From Sphingobium sp. Z007 (GTDB lineage Bacteria > Pseudomonadota > Alphaproteobacteria > Sphingomonadales > Sphingomonadaceae), in the NCBI RefSeq assembly GCF_900013425.1, contig NZ_FBXK01000002.1, forward strand, positions 1-64,000: 64,000 bases of DNA. The letters run 5' to 3'. The notes under the pieces are model-generated. The model was not told where the DNA came from. It made no database searches and saw only the letters and a program-made list of their open reading frames with translations. This document shows positions 8,095 to 17,416 of the stretch, in pieces (position 1 is the first letter of the stretch; the number at the start of each line of letters is the position of its first letter). The translations under genes and the position numbers were made by a program.

Positions 8095-8454
8095 GTGAAA
8101 CGGGTACTGCATCTCTTCCTCCTGCTGGGAGCCTTGGTTGGCCTCATGGGCCAAGCGGCGGCCTATGCCTCTAACCCGGCCCCGGTTTCCGCGCCGATGG
8201 CGATTTCGGGAATGAGCGCAGATTGCATGAATGCGATGGCTCAGAAACAACAGCCCTCGGGCAAGCCCTGCAAGGGGCTGACGCTCGACTGCGTCGCATC
8301 AATGGGCTGTGTCGTTCCGATGGTTCTGCGCGACGCGCCGCGCGTCCCGGCATCGCCGGTGGCTCACGGAGCTATGGCATTCTGGACCACGACGTCGACC
8401 CTGCATGGCAGTGATCTGACCCCCGAGCCTGAACCACCGACTATCCTTGGCTGA
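8095..8454 (+). CDS. Small exported Cys-rich protein
   Basis: A 119-residue protein with GTG start at 8095 and a signal peptide MKRVLHLFLLLGALVGLMG. The mature part has four cysteines in SADCMNAMAQ, GKPCKGLTLDC and SMGCVVPMV, plus several Met residues, a spacing suited to metal binding or disulfides. The C-terminus is Pro-rich. No named family was recognised. Its position 43 bp after the DUF411 gene and ahead of cusCBA suggests periplasmic copper handling. Confidence 0.6.
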   Translation: MKRVLHLFLLLGALVGLMGQAAAYASNPAPVSAPMAISGMSADCMNAMAQKQQPSGKPCKGLTLDCVASMGCVVPMVLRDAPRVPASPVAHGAMAFWTTTSTLHGSDLTPEPEPPTILG

Positions 8455-8557
8455 TCGACCACAGCCGTCAGGCTGACAGGATCGGTGCGCCTATCGCGCA
8501 CTCAAACATCCTGTCCGATCTGCGGCTACCACGATGATTTGCCAAAGGATTACAGTC

Positions 8558-8839
8558 ATGAAAAACCGTGTTTTCTACGCCCTGCTGGGCGTAGCCCTTG
8601 CCGCGCCTGCCGCCGCATTCGCCGGCCAGCCCGACCACAGCCAACAATCCGGTCATTATGAGTGGAAGTCGGTTCCCCAATATGGCCCGCGCGCCACGGG
8701 ACCGGCTCAGCGGCGCGTCTGGGTGCCTGATACCGCGAAGATGGCCAACTGCGACTGCGACATGATGAAGATGAGCTCCGCGGATTGTATGAAGGAGATG
8801 CATGGCATGATGTCTCCGTCCGGCGCCTCGGCTGGCTAG
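8558..8839 (+). CDS. Small exported Cys/Met-rich protein
   Basis: A 93-residue protein starting at MKNRVFYALLGVALAAP, with a signal peptide ending at AFA-GQ. The mature protein has HYEWKSVPQYGPRA and a C-terminal cluster NCDCDMMKMSSADCMKEMHGMM holding three Cys, several Met and a His. This is a likely soft-metal ligand cluster, inferred from composition. It is about 130 bp upstream of cusC. The start was chosen for the signal peptide; an upstream in-frame ATG at 8534 would add eight residues. Confidence 0.62.
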   Translation: MKNRVFYALLGVALAAPAAAFAGQPDHSQQSGHYEWKSVPQYGPRATGPAQRRVWVPDTAKMANCDCDMMKMSSADCMKEMHGMMSPSGASAG

Positions 8840-8967
8840 CAGCAGGTTCTGGCCGCTTCAGGTCGCATAGACGGCTAGGCCAGCAGTGGCGGCGGGATAC
8901 CCCTTCCTGCCGCCACTGACATGCCTGGTGTGCCACGCTTGCCTGAACCTCCGATCAGGAGATCTCC

Positions 8968-10197
8968 ATGCGATTATTTTTGTGTATGCCGCTGTTAGCG
9001 GCAATCCCCGGCATTGCCTTCGCCGAGCCGCTCACCTTCGACGCGGCCCTCCAGCGCGCCCGGCAGGAAGCGCCGTCGCTCAAGGCGAAGGCGCTCGGTG
9101 CCAACGCCGCCCGTTCCGTGCGCGGCGCGGCCGGCGCCCTGCCTGATCCGACGCTTGCAGTTGGGATCGACAGTTTCCCGGTATCGGGACCGCTCGCGTT
9201 CGAGCCGCAGCGCGACAATTTCAGCATGGCGCGGGTCGGCGTGTCCCAGGACATTCCCAATCTCGCCAAGCGCCATGCGCAACAGGCGCGCGCCGACAGC
9301 GACATACTGGCGGCCGAGGCTGGTACCGCAGTCGAGGCGCGCACGGTCGAGGTTGGCACCGCGCTAGCCTGGATCAACCTGGCCTATGCCGAGCGCAGGC
9401 TTGCCGCGCTCGACGATGTTCTGTCCCGTCTCGAGCGTGTGGTGGGAACGACGCCGGGCGCGGTCGCATCGGGAGGTGCGCGCCCGGCGCAGACCCTTGC
9501 AGGGCGCCAAGCCGTCGCCGCGATGCAGGATCGCCGCAGTGAACTCGTCTCGAACGTGGCGCGGGCACGCGCGACGCTAACCCGCTGGACCGGAGACCCC
9601 GCGCCGGAGATCGCCGGACCGATCCCCGATTTTGCGGTCGACGCAGCGGGTCTGCGCGCAGGACTCGACCGCCACCCCACCATCCAGATGATCGATGCCC
9701 AGGCCGGGCAGGCGGGTGCCGATGTGCGCGTAGCCGATGCCGGCCGGCGTTCCGATTTTGGTGTCAACCTGGCCTACCAGCGCCGCGATCCCCGGTTCGG
9801 CGACTATGTCTCGGCCGGTGTGACAGTCAGCCTGCCGTTCTTCACGCGCAGTCGCCAGAATGCCGGGATCGCGGCAGCCCAGGCAAATGCCGGACGAGTG
9901 CTGGCTGAACGCGAGGCCTCGCGGCGCGCGCTCGCCGCCGACCTTGATGCGGATATCGCCGACCATGTCATGCACCATGAGCAATGGATGCGTGCGCAGA
10001 GCACACTGCAACCGCTCGCTGAGCAGCGCGTGAAATTGGAAACCGCCAGTTATGCGGCTGGTCGTGCCAGTCTCGTCGATATCGCCGACGCCTATGCCGC
10101 GCTGGCCGATGCCACCATCACGACTCTTGATCGTGAAGCCCTGGTCACCGCGGACGGTGCGCGGCTGACACTCACCTACCGGAGCGAAAATCGATGA
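8968..10197 (+). CDS. cusC: CusC/CzcC-type outer membrane efflux protein
   Basis: A 409-residue TolC-superfamily outer membrane factor. The signal peptide (MRLFLCMPLLAAIPGIAFA) has no lipobox. The mature protein begins EPLTFDAALQRARQEAP, the usual first OEP repeat, and the second repeat includes AGVTVSLPFFTRSRQN. It forms the exit duct of the RND pump. An AGGAG site precedes the ATG. The stop overlaps the start of the adaptor gene (ATGA at 10194-10197), so translation is coupled. Length is typical for CzcC/CusC members. Copper or silver is the likely substrate because the partner pump is CusA-like. Confidence 0.87.
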   Translation: MRLFLCMPLLAAIPGIAFAEPLTFDAALQRARQEAPSLKAKALGANAARSVRGAAGALPDPTLAVGIDSFPVSGPLAFEPQRDNFSMARVGVSQDIPNLAKRHAQQARADSDILAAEAGTAVEARTVEVGTALAWINLAYAERRLAALDDVLSRLERVVGTTPGAVASGGARPAQTLAGRQAVAAMQDRRSELVSNVARARATLTRWTGDPAPEIAGPIPDFAVDAAGLRAGLDRHPTIQMIDAQAGQAGADVRVADAGRRSDFGVNLAYQRRDPRFGDYVSAGVTVSLPFFTRSRQNAGIAAAQANAGRVLAEREASRRALAADLDADIADHVMHHEQWMRAQSTLQPLAEQRVKLETASYAAGRASLVDIADAYAALADATITTLDREALVTADGARLTLTYRSENR

Positions 10198-11681
10198 GCC
10201 AGGTTATGATAGCCCGCGGGTGGCTCTTTGGCGCAGCTGCTGCTCTTGCGCTTGCTGCCGGCGGTCTCGGGTTCGCTCTAGCGGGCTTCCAGGGCACAAA
10301 AGATGGTGGGGCCGTAAAGCCGGCAGCGCGCAAAATTCTTTATTGGTACGATCCGATGATACCGGCCGAGCACCATGAGGGCCCCGGTCTCTCATCCATG
10401 GGGATGCAGACGATCCCTCGGTATGCGGACGAGGGCGGAGCAAGCGCGCAGGTGCCGGGCATTTCGGTCGACGCTTCCGCCTCGCAGGCGCTCGGTCTGC
10501 GGATCGCCACGGTGCAACGCGGCGAGCTGGCTAGCAGCCTCACCGCGACCGGCACAATCGACTTCAACCAACGCGATGTCGCGGTCGTCCAGGCACGCGC
10601 CGGGGGCTTCGTGCAGCGAGTCTATGGTCGCGCGCCGGGTGACGTGGTCGGCGCGGGGGCGCCGCTCGCCGATATCCTGGTGCCGGAGTGGGGCGGGGCG
10701 CAGGCCGAGTTTCTCGCGGTGCGCCGCACCGGCAACGCAGCACTGACCCAGGCGGCCCGCCAGCGACTCATGCTGCTTGGCATGCCGTCTGGCACCATCG
10801 CGTCGGTCGAGCGCGGCGGCCGTCCGCACAATGTCATCACGATCTCCACGCCGATCGGCGGCGTTGTCAAAACATTGGGCGTGCGGGCCGGCATGACACT
10901 GACGGCAGGACAGACGCTCGCAGAGGTGAATGGTCTCGGCACTGTCTGGCTCAATGCCGCCGTGCCCGAGGCGATCGCCGGACCGCTCAAACCCGGGCAA
11001 ACCGTGCGGGCGACACTCGCGGCATTTCCCGGCGAGATCTTGTCAGGCCGCGTTTCAGCGATCCTGCCGCAGACGCAAGCCGACAGCCGGACGCTGACCG
11101 TCCGGATTGAGTTGCCCAACCGCAGCGGACGCCTGCGTCCCGGCATGTTCGCCACCGTGTCGTTTGGCGGAGTCACGCAACCGGCGCTGCTGGTGCCCTC
11201 CGAAGCGCTGATCCGTACCGGCAAGCGGACATTGGTGATGCTCGCGCTCGACAAGGGCCGCTATCGGCCGGCTGAGGTCCAGACCGGGCGGGAATCCGGG
11301 GGCCAGACTGAGATCCTGGCGGGCCTGGGCGAGGGTGAGAAGATCGTGGCGTCGGGCCAGTTCCTGATAGACTCCGAGGCGAGCCTGTCCGGAGTCCAGG
11401 CGCGGCCGATCGGGGGTGGCGCGCCCATAGCCGCCAATCCCGCCGTTATCGGCAGACTCTACGAGACTGTCGGCAAGATCGAGCAGATCACCGCCAATAC
11501 GGTAACACTGAGTCACGAGCCGGTGCCGGCTATCGGCTGGCCAGCGATGACGATGACCTTCCAGCTTCCCGATCCTAAGGTCGCGCGCGGCCTCAAGACC
11601 GGCGATCGGGTCCGTTTCGGATTCGATCAACCTCCGGCTGGGCCGACGGTGCGTCGCATGGCGAAGGTAGCTGGCCAGTGA
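10194..11681 (+). CDS. cusB: CusB-type periplasmic adaptor with C-terminal CusF-like domain
   Basis: A 495-residue membrane fusion protein. An N-terminal anchor (about 10-30) is followed by a heavy-metal-binding-like segment [16 protein letters not shown]...SSMGM (about 47-75), in which the usual cysteines are replaced by Met and His. Barrel-sandwich and beta-barrel domains lie about 90-400. The last ~75 residues form a CusF-like OB fold with [13 protein letters not shown], whose W and MTM match the Cu(I)/Ag(I) site of CusF. The adaptor would thus carry its own chaperone domain. It overlaps cusC (ATGA) and cusA (GTGA). Confidence 0.88.
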   Translation: MSQVMIARGWLFGAAAALALAAGGLGFALAGFQGTKDGGAVKPAARKILYWYDPMIPAEHHEGPGLSSMGMQTIPRYADEGGASAQVPGISVDASASQALGLRIATVQRGELASSLTATGTIDFNQRDVAVVQARAGGFVQRVYGRAPGDVVGAGAPLADILVPEWGGAQAEFLAVRRTGNAALTQAARQRLMLLGMPSGTIASVERGGRPHNVITISTPIGGVVKTLGVRAGMTLTAGQTLAEVNGLGTVWLNAAVPEAIAGPLKPGQTVRATLAAFPGEILSGRVSAILPQTQADSRTLTVRIELPNRSGRLRPGMFATVSFGGVTQPALLVPSEALIRTGKRTLVMLALDKGRYRPAEVQTGRESGGQTEILAGLGEGEKIVASGQFLIDSEASLSGVQARPIGGGAPIAANPAVIGRLYETVGKIEQITANTVTLSHEPVPAIGWPAMTMTFQLPDPKVARGLKTGDRVRFGFDQPPAGPTVRRMAKVAGQ

Positions 11682-14600
11682 TCGCCCATCTCATCCGCTG
11701 GTCGGTCAGGAACCGCTTCTTCGTTCTGATCGGCGTACTGGCGCTCATTGGCGTGGGCGTCTGGGCGGTGCGATCGACCGCGATCGACGCGCTCCCCGAT
11801 CTCTCCGACACGCAGGTCATCATCCGCACCAGCTACCCCGGCCAAGCGCCGCAGATCGTCGAGAACCAGGTCACCTATCCGCTGACCACGACCATGTTGT
11901 CGGTTCCCGGCGCGAAGACGGTGCGCGGCTATTCCTTCTTCGGCGACAGCTTCGTCTATGTGATCTTCGAGGACGGCACAGATCTCTACTGGGCCCGGAG
12001 CCGCGTGCTGGAATATCTCAATCAGGTGCAGGGGCGGCTGCCGGCAAGCGCCCGCAGCGCGCTGGGACCGGACGCCACCGGGGTTGGCTGGGTCTATGAA
12101 TATGCGCTGGTCGACCGCACCGCCCGCCACGACCTGTCGCAGCTCCGCGGGATTCAGGACTGGTTCCTGCGCTACGAGCTGAAGACCGTGACCGGCGTCG
12201 CTGAGGTGGCCAGCATGGGCGGCATGGTCAAGCAGTATCAGGTGCTGCTCGATCCGGTGAAGCTGGCCGCTTACGGGATCACCCACAGCCAAGCGGTAGA
12301 GGCGATCAGCCAAGCCAATCAGGAAGCGGGCGGCTCAGTGCTGGAGATGGCCGAAGCCGAATATATGGTTCGCGCCTCGGGCTATCTGAAGACGCTCGAC
12401 GATTTCCGGGCGATTCCGCTCAGGACCGGCGCCGGTGGCGTGCCCGTGCGGTTGGGCGATGTCGCCACCATCCAGATCGGCCCCGAGATGCGACGCGGCA
12501 TCGCCGAGCTGAACGGCGAAGGCGAGGTCGCCGGTGGCGTGGTGATCCTGCGTTCGGGCAAGAATGCGCGCGAAACGATCGCCGCAGTCAAGGACAAGCT
12601 CACCGAACTGAAAAAGAGCCTGCCACCCGGCGTCGAGGTGGTGACGGTCTACGATCGTTCGCAGCTCATTGATCGCGCAGTCGAGAATCTCACCCACAAG
12701 CTGGTCGAAGAGTTCATCGTCGTCGCCATCGTCTGCGGCCTGTTCCTCTGGCACGTCCGTTCAGCGCTGGTCGCGATCCTCACTCTTCCGCTGGGGGTGC
12801 TGGCGGCGTTCGTCGTGATGCGCTTCCAGGGGGTGAATGCCAACATCATGTCCTTGGGCGGCATCGCCATCGCGATCGGCGCGATGGTCGATGCGGCCGT
12901 CGTCATGATCGAGAATGCCCACAAGAAGATCGAGCACTGGGAACAGGATCATCCGGGCAAGCATCTCGAGGGCGAGATGCGCTGGATTGTCACCACCGAA
13001 GCCGCCGCAGAGGTTGGCCCCGCCCTGTTCTTCAGCCTGCTGATCATCACGCTCTCCTTCATTCCGGTGTTTACACTCGAAGGACAGGAAGGGCGGCTGT
13101 TCGCGCCGCTCGCTTTCACCAAGACCTACGCGATGGCGTCGGCGGCGATCCTATCGGTGACCTTGGTGCCGATCCTGATGGGTCTGCTGATCCGCGGGAA
13201 GATCCCGCCCGAGCAATCCAACCCGGTCAACCGCTGGCTCACCAACATCTACCGGCCCGCGATCGACTGGACGATGCGGCGACCCAAGACCGTGCTATTG
13301 ATCGCGGCGCTGGTCTTTGCGACCACGGCCTGGCCACTCACACACCTCGGCGGTGAGTTCATGCCCAATATGGACGAAGGCGACCTGCTTTACATGCCCT
13401 CGGCGCTGCCCGGGTTGTCGGCGGCGAAAGCCTCGCAACTGCTCCAGCAGACCGACCGGCTGATCAAGACCGTGCCCGAGGTTGAGAGCGTATTCGGCAA
13501 GGCCGGCCGTGCCGAGACCGCGACCGATCCGGCGCCACTCGAAATGTTCGAGACGACCATCCAGTTCAAGCCGCGCGATCAATGGCGGCCGGGCATGACG
13601 CCCGACAAGCTCGTTGAAGAACTGGACCGCACGGTGAAGCTCCCCGGCCTCGCCAATGTCTGGGTGCCGCCGATCCGCAACCGCATCGATATGCTGGCGA
13701 CCGGCATAAAGAGCCCGATCGGGGTCAAGGTGTCGGGGTCCGATCTCGTCCAGCTCGACCGGATCGCCCATGATGTCGAGACGGTGGCGAAGACCGTGCC
13801 CGGCGTCAGTTCGGCGCTGGCCGAGCGGCTGACCGGTGGGCGCTATGTCGATGTCGACATCGATCGGGCTTCCGCCGCCAGGTTCGGGCTCAACATCACC
13901 GATGTGCAGGCGATCGTTTCGGGTGCGATCGGGGGCGAGACGATTGGCGAAACGGTCGAAGGCCTAGCCCGCTACCCGATCAGCGTGCGCTACCCGCGCG
14001 AGGTGCGCGACAGCCTGGAAGGCCTCCGCACGCTCCCGGTCCTGACGCCATCGGGGCAGCAGATCACGCTCGGCACGGTCGCGAACATATCGATCGCTGA
14101 AGGGCCGCCGATGCTCAAGACCGAAAATGCGCGGCCCTCGACCTGGGTCTATGTCGATGTCCGCGGCCGCGATCTAGCCTCGGTCGTCGGCGATCTCCAG
14201 CGCGCGGTGGCGAAGCAGGTCAAGCTCTCGCCGGGCGTCAGCATCGCCTATTCCGGCCAGTTCGAATATCTCGAGCGTGCGGTCGACAAGCTGAAGCTGG
14301 TTGTGCCCGCGACCCTGCTGATCATCTTTGTGCTGCTCTACATGATCTTCGGCCGGTTCGATGAAGCCGCGCTGATCATGGGCACGCTGCCGTTTGCGCT
14401 CACAGGTGGCATCTGGATTCTCTATTTCCTAGGTTTCAACCAATCGGTCGCGACCGGCGTCGGGTTTATCGCGCTCGCCGGCGTTTCGGCGGAGTTCGGC
14501 GTGGTGATGCTGATCTATCTGAAGAACGCGCTTGAGGAGCGGGTCGCCGATCCGGATGCAGCCGAGGTAGAGGCCGCGGTGCGTGAGGGTGCACTGCTTC

Positions 14601-14818
14601 GCGTACGGCCCAAGGCGATGACGGTCGCGGTGATCCTCGCCGGTCTGTTGCCGATCCTGCTCGGCTCGGGCGCCGGCTCGGAGGTGATGAGCCGGATCGC
14701 GGCGCCGATGATCGGCGGCATGCTCACCGCGCCCCTGCTGTCCATGTTCGTGCTTCCTGCCGCCTATCTTTTGCTCCGGCGGCCAAAGAGCAAGCCCACA
14801 TCTCAACCCCTTATATAA
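11678..14818 (+). CDS. cusA: CusA-type heavy-metal RND efflux pump
   Basis: A 1046-residue HME-RND transporter with GTG start overlapping the cusB stop. It begins [15 protein letters not shown] and shows 12 TM segments with two large periplasmic loops. Key features are the CusA-type TM4 motif [37 protein letters not shown], and [17 protein letters not shown], which holds a Met corresponding to the CusA substrate-binding methionine. Length matches E. coli CusA (1047). It would export Cu(I)/Ag(I) from periplasm and cytoplasm with CusB and CusC. Confidence 0.93.
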   Translation: MIAHLIRWSVRNRFFVLIGVLALIGVGVWAVRSTAIDALPDLSDTQVIIRTSYPGQAPQIVENQVTYPLTTTMLSVPGAKTVRGYSFFGDSFVYVIFEDGTDLYWARSRVLEYLNQVQGRLPASARSALGPDATGVGWVYEYALVDRTARHDLSQLRGIQDWFLRYELKTVTGVAEVASMGGMVKQYQVLLDPVKLAAYGITHSQAVEAISQANQEAGGSVLEMAEAEYMVRASGYLKTLDDFRAIPLRTGAGGVPVRLGDVATIQIGPEMRRGIAELNGEGEVAGGVVILRSGKNARETIAAVKDKLTELKKSLPPGVEVVTVYDRSQLIDRAVENLTHKLVEEFIVVAIVCGLFLWHVRSALVAILTLPLGVLAAFVVMRFQGVNANIMSLGGIAIAIGAMVDAAVVMIENAHKKIEHWEQDHPGKHLEGEMRWIVTTEAAAEVGPALFFSLLIITLSFIPVFTLEGQEGRLFAPLAFTKTYAMASAAILSVTLVPILMGLLIRGKIPPEQSNPVNRWLTNIYRPAIDWTMRRPKTVLLIAALVFATTAWPLTHLGGEFMPNMDEGDLLYMPSALPGLSAAKASQLLQQTDRLIKTVPEVESVFGKAGRAETATDPAPLEMFETTIQFKPRDQWRPGMTPDKLVEELDRTVKLPGLANVWVPPIRNRIDMLATGIKSPIGVKVSGSDLVQLDRIAHDVETVAKTVPGVSSALAERLTGGRYVDVDIDRASAARFGLNITDVQAIVSGAIGGETIGETVEGLARYPISVRYPREVRDSLEGLRTLPVLTPSGQQITLGTVANISIAEGPPMLKTENARPSTWVYVDVRGRDLASVVGDLQRAVAKQVKLSPGVSIAYSGQFEYLERAVDKLKLVVPATLLIIFVLLYMIFGRFDEAALIMGTLPFALTGGIWILYFLGFNQSVATGVGFIALAGVSAEFGVVMLIYLKNALEERVADPDAAEVEAAVREGALLRVRPKAMTVAVILAGLLPILLGSGAGSEVMSRIAAPMIGGMLTAPLLSMFVLPAAYLLLRRPKSKPTSQPLI

Positions 14819-14832
14819 AGACGGAGAAAACC

Positions 14833-15225
14833 ATGAAGCATGCACGACTGACTATTGCCCTCGGCCTGGCCGCCTTGACTGCCGCTTGCGGCAAGAAGGC
14901 GGAAACACCCGTTGCGGTCGAGACCAATCAGGCGGCCCCTGCTGCAGCCATGAGTGGAGACATGGGGAACATGGCGATGGCGCCGGCGGCCCCCGCGTCG
15001 ATCATGGCCAAGGGTCATGGCACGGTCACCGCCATCGACAAGGCTGCCGGCACGATCACCCTCAACCATGGCCCCATCCCCGAAGCTAAGTGGCCAGCGA
15101 TGACGATGGCGTTCAAGGCCGCGTCCGCCATCACCGACGCGGCGAAGGTGGGCGACAAGGTCGATTTTGATGTCACGCTTGTGGGCAGCGCCGGTGAGGT
15201 GACAGCGATCCAAAAGAAGCCTTAA
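14833..15225 (+). CDS. cusF: CusF-like copper-binding lipoprotein
   Basis: A 130-residue lipoprotein with the lipobox LTAAC (Cys about 19) followed by GKK. A Met-rich linker (MSGDMGNMAMAP) leads to a CusF domain with HGTVTAIDKAAG, LNHGPIPEAKWPAMTMAFK and VGDKVDFDV. The W and MTM of the CusF Cu(I)/Ag(I) site are present. It lies 14 bp after cusA and is the last gene of the cus operon. E. coli CusF is soluble; here a lipid anchor is predicted. Confidence 0.87.
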   Translation: MKHARLTIALGLAALTAACGKKAETPVAVETNQAAPAAAMSGDMGNMAMAPAAPASIMAKGHGTVTAIDKAAGTITLNHGPIPEAKWPAMTMAFKAASAITDAAKVGDKVDFDVTLVGSAGEVTAIQKKP

Positions 15226-15341
15226 GGAGGGGATTTTATAAGGCCCATTAAAGGCTAATTAACCTCGTTCCTTCACGCTTCAGCCATGAGAAAATCACAG
15301 GTTGAGCGCGAAACGCAGATCAAAATTGGAAGAACCGAGCG

Positions 15342-15923
15342 GTGGCAGTCGTGATTGCCACCGCCTTCGGTTGCGTGGCGCTTTTTTGCGTCATTATCTG
15401 GCCGTTCTTCAGCGACTACAGGACAGTCGTAAAAATTCAGAGCGTGGGTGCTGCCGCGTTTGCGGTGTATTTTTTAATGTTGGGATCGCCCACTGCGGCG
15501 GTGGCATGCCTCATTTCTTGCGCGCAACTCCTCGTCTCGGCATCGGTGCGTGACCGCTATGTCGTCGTGCGACTCTATGGCGCCAGCCTCATTGTGTTGT
15601 CCTTCCTATCGGTCATAACATGGCACGGAATACCATCGGCGTTGGCGTTGACCGGTAGTTCGCTGGGTAGTCTGGCCCGCTTGCAGACATCGACGACGCG
15701 TATGAAGGGTCTTTTCCTCGTGGGGGCTCCATTTTGGCTCGCCCATAATTTGATCGTTGGAGCCATGTTCGCGTTGGGAACAGATGCGGTATCGTTGTCG
15801 TCAAACCTTGCAAATTTGTTGAGGCTAATGGTGCGCCGCTGGAGAACGTTTCCATTCAGCCCTACGCCCAGCGGTGCCGTCGAGACGCCCGCCGGAATAT
15901 TTGCTCAGGGGAGAGCAGTCTAG
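15342..15923 (+). CDS. YgjV-family inner membrane protein
   Basis: A 193-residue multi-pass membrane protein with a GTG start (15342; GTG at 15351 is also possible). It shows the Imp-YgjV pattern: KIQSVGAAAFAVYFLMLG, an AAVACL segment, and GAPFWLAHNLIVGAMFA. Function in this family is unknown. A paralogue with the same blocks lies at 22226-22900. It follows the cus operon by about 115 bp and ends just before IS debris. Confidence 0.65.
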   Translation: MAVVIATAFGCVALFCVIIWPFFSDYRTVVKIQSVGAAAFAVYFLMLGSPTAAVACLISCAQLLVSASVRDRYVVVRLYGASLIVLSFLSVITWHGIPSALALTGSSLGSLARLQTSTTRMKGLFLVGAPFWLAHNLIVGAMFALGTDAVSLSSNLANLLRLMVRRWRTFPFSPTPSGAVETPAGIFAQGRAV

Positions 15924-15949
15924 ACATTGGGCGCTCAGTCGCCTCGCGA

Positions 15950-16132
15950 ACAGCGCTAGAGCAGAATCCGATCACTCTTGTTCATATCCGGCGGTAGAGA
16001 AGTAGTTGGCGCATTCCATTGGGGTGAAGCGCGGCAGGACGTCGCGGATCGCATCCCACAGGTCGGCAACAGTTCGTGCGGCAGCCTTGCGCAGGATTGC
16101 CTTGAGTTTGGAAAAGGCCATTTTGATCGGAT
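15950..16132 (-). pseudogene. IS630-family transposase, C-terminal fragment
   Basis: The minus strand encodes YPIKMAFSKLKAILRKAA...VADLWDAIRDVL...PMECANYFSTAGYEQE with stop at 15972, which matches the C-terminus of IS630 DDE transposases (normally NPIExAFxKLK). The upstream part of the gene is missing because an IS3 element begins at 16133, cutting inside the Asn-Pro-Ile-Glu motif. The right flank (15950-15971) may hold the IS630 end. Confidence 0.75.
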
Positions 16133-16879
16133 AGAGGTGGCCGAACAAAACTGCACAGTGCGATAAGTGGATTTTCTGCCTGGCGGCCATGGGGGCCGCG
16201 TGACAGGAGTAGAGATGAGCAAACGACCCCGCCAGAAGCACAGCCCAGCTTTCAAGGCAAAGGTGGCATTGGCCGCCGTTAAGGGCGAAAGACGCTGCCT
16301 GAACTGGCGCAGCAGTTTGACGTTCACCCTAATCAGATCACGCAGTGGCGTGGTCAGCTTCTGGAAGGGGCTGCCGGTGTATTTGGCAGTGAGACGCGGA
16401 GCGAGGAGATGGAGTCGACGATTGACCTGAAGACGCTCCACGCCAAGATTGGCGAACTGACGCTGGTGAACAATTTTTTGTCAGGGGCTCGGGAAGGCGG
16501 GACTATTGCCGAGCACAAAGCGATGATCGATCGTTCGCACGCTTTGCCGTTAGGACGGCAGGCCCGGGAGCTGGAGATCAGTCGCGGCCGCATTTATTAC
16601 CTGCCCAAGCCGGTGTCGGCTAACGATCTGGCCATCATGCGGCGGATCGACGAGCTGCATATGGAGTTCCCATTCGCCGGCGGTCGGATGCTGCGCGATC
16701 TTCTCCGGCAGGAGGGCATTGCGATCGGTCGTCAGCCTGTCGAACGGCTTCACATCCGCCGCCTGAGCGGGGTGGCCACCCCGCTCAGGCACCTCGTGAA
16801 TACACCATTTTCCACAGACAAACTTGTCGAAGGGCCAGCGCCCGGACACAAGAATTACCCCTATTTGCTGCGGCGATAG
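16133..16879 (+). mobile_element. Degenerate IS3-family element (copy 1)
   Basis: It begins with the terminal sequence AGAGGTGGCC, as in the more complete copy at 29780-31142, inserted in an IS630 transposase. OrfA starts at 16215 (MSKRPRQKHSPAFKAKVAL) and is frameshifted after VKGE by one lost base. A second 2-bp loss fuses the end of OrfA in frame to OrfB (MIDRSHALPLGRQ). OrfB reads normally to RQEGIAIGRQ, then an altered segment with a 30-bp palindrome, and stops at NYPYLLRR. The catalytic core and right end are gone. Confidence 0.8.
16761..16790. repeat. Perfect 30-bp palindrome inside IS3 remnant
   Basis: Two 15-base arms, the left beginning GCCTGAGCGGGGTGG and the right its exact complement, abut with no spacer. 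The palindrome lies in a segment of OrfB that is about 33 bp longer than the same place in the other IS3 copy. A perfect palindrome of this size without a loop could be an insertion scar or cruciform-prone element. Confidence 0.7.
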
Positions 16880-17070
16880 TTCAGGGGCTTGTGAGGTGTA
16901 CCGTTGAAGCGATCAGCAACGGCCTGGATTTCCCTATCCAATAGCAACGCCAGGTCCGTTTCAGAGCCCGATTCAGAAGTTCGTCAAATTTGTGTTGCGC
17001 GACGATCAGGGGTTCTTCCGCATCTTTGGTGCAGTCTGCTCGAGGAAGCCTTTGGAGGCCTGATCGATGA

Positions 17071-17382
17071 TCAGGCGGCCAGCAACACTCGCTGTCGCAG
17101 GAGTTGGTAGTTTGCTCGTCCGTACATCTGCCGCTTTATGGCTTTGACTCTACTGATCTGACCTTCGACCGGGCTCGTCGTCCAACGGGTCGTGATCCCG
17201 CCCCTGACTGCATCAATGTCCCGTGTGATGCCGCCCGCAAAGCTGCTAAGTTCACTGTCAGTTGCCTGTTCGAGCCATTTATCGAGCGCGGATACGTCCT
17301 TGCCGCCAAGAAGCGTGACGAACTGAACAGCCAGCGCATTGCCTCGCCTGAATTGCTCCCGATTGTTGTCCAGTTGCCTCAT
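17071..17382 (-). pseudogene. ISL3-family transposase, C-terminal fragment
   Basis: The minus-strand frame encodes KWLEQATDSELSSFAGGI, DIDAVRGGITTRWTTSPVEGQ and SRVKAIKRQMYGRANYQLLR, the conserved C-terminal end of ISL3 (DDE_Tnp_ISL3) transposases. The VEGQxxRxKxxKRQMYGR block is intact. The first two thirds are missing; the frame opens only at the junction near 17383, where a different transposase region begins on the other strand. Confidence 0.78.
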
Positions 17383-17416
17383 CTAAAATGCTCCCGACGG
17401 TGGCAGGGAGTAAACG

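Noticed and set aside
7331..16505. Sixteen-base match (TCGGGAAGGCGGGACT) between 7330 and the IS3 copies near 16490 and 30150
   Set aside because: Flanks do not match at all; a match of this size in GC-rich DNA of this length can arise by chance.
16409..16879. Apparent 156-residue protein in the IS3 remnant
   Set aside because: It is a fusion of the OrfA tail and a broken OrfB, lacking the catalytic DDE core.
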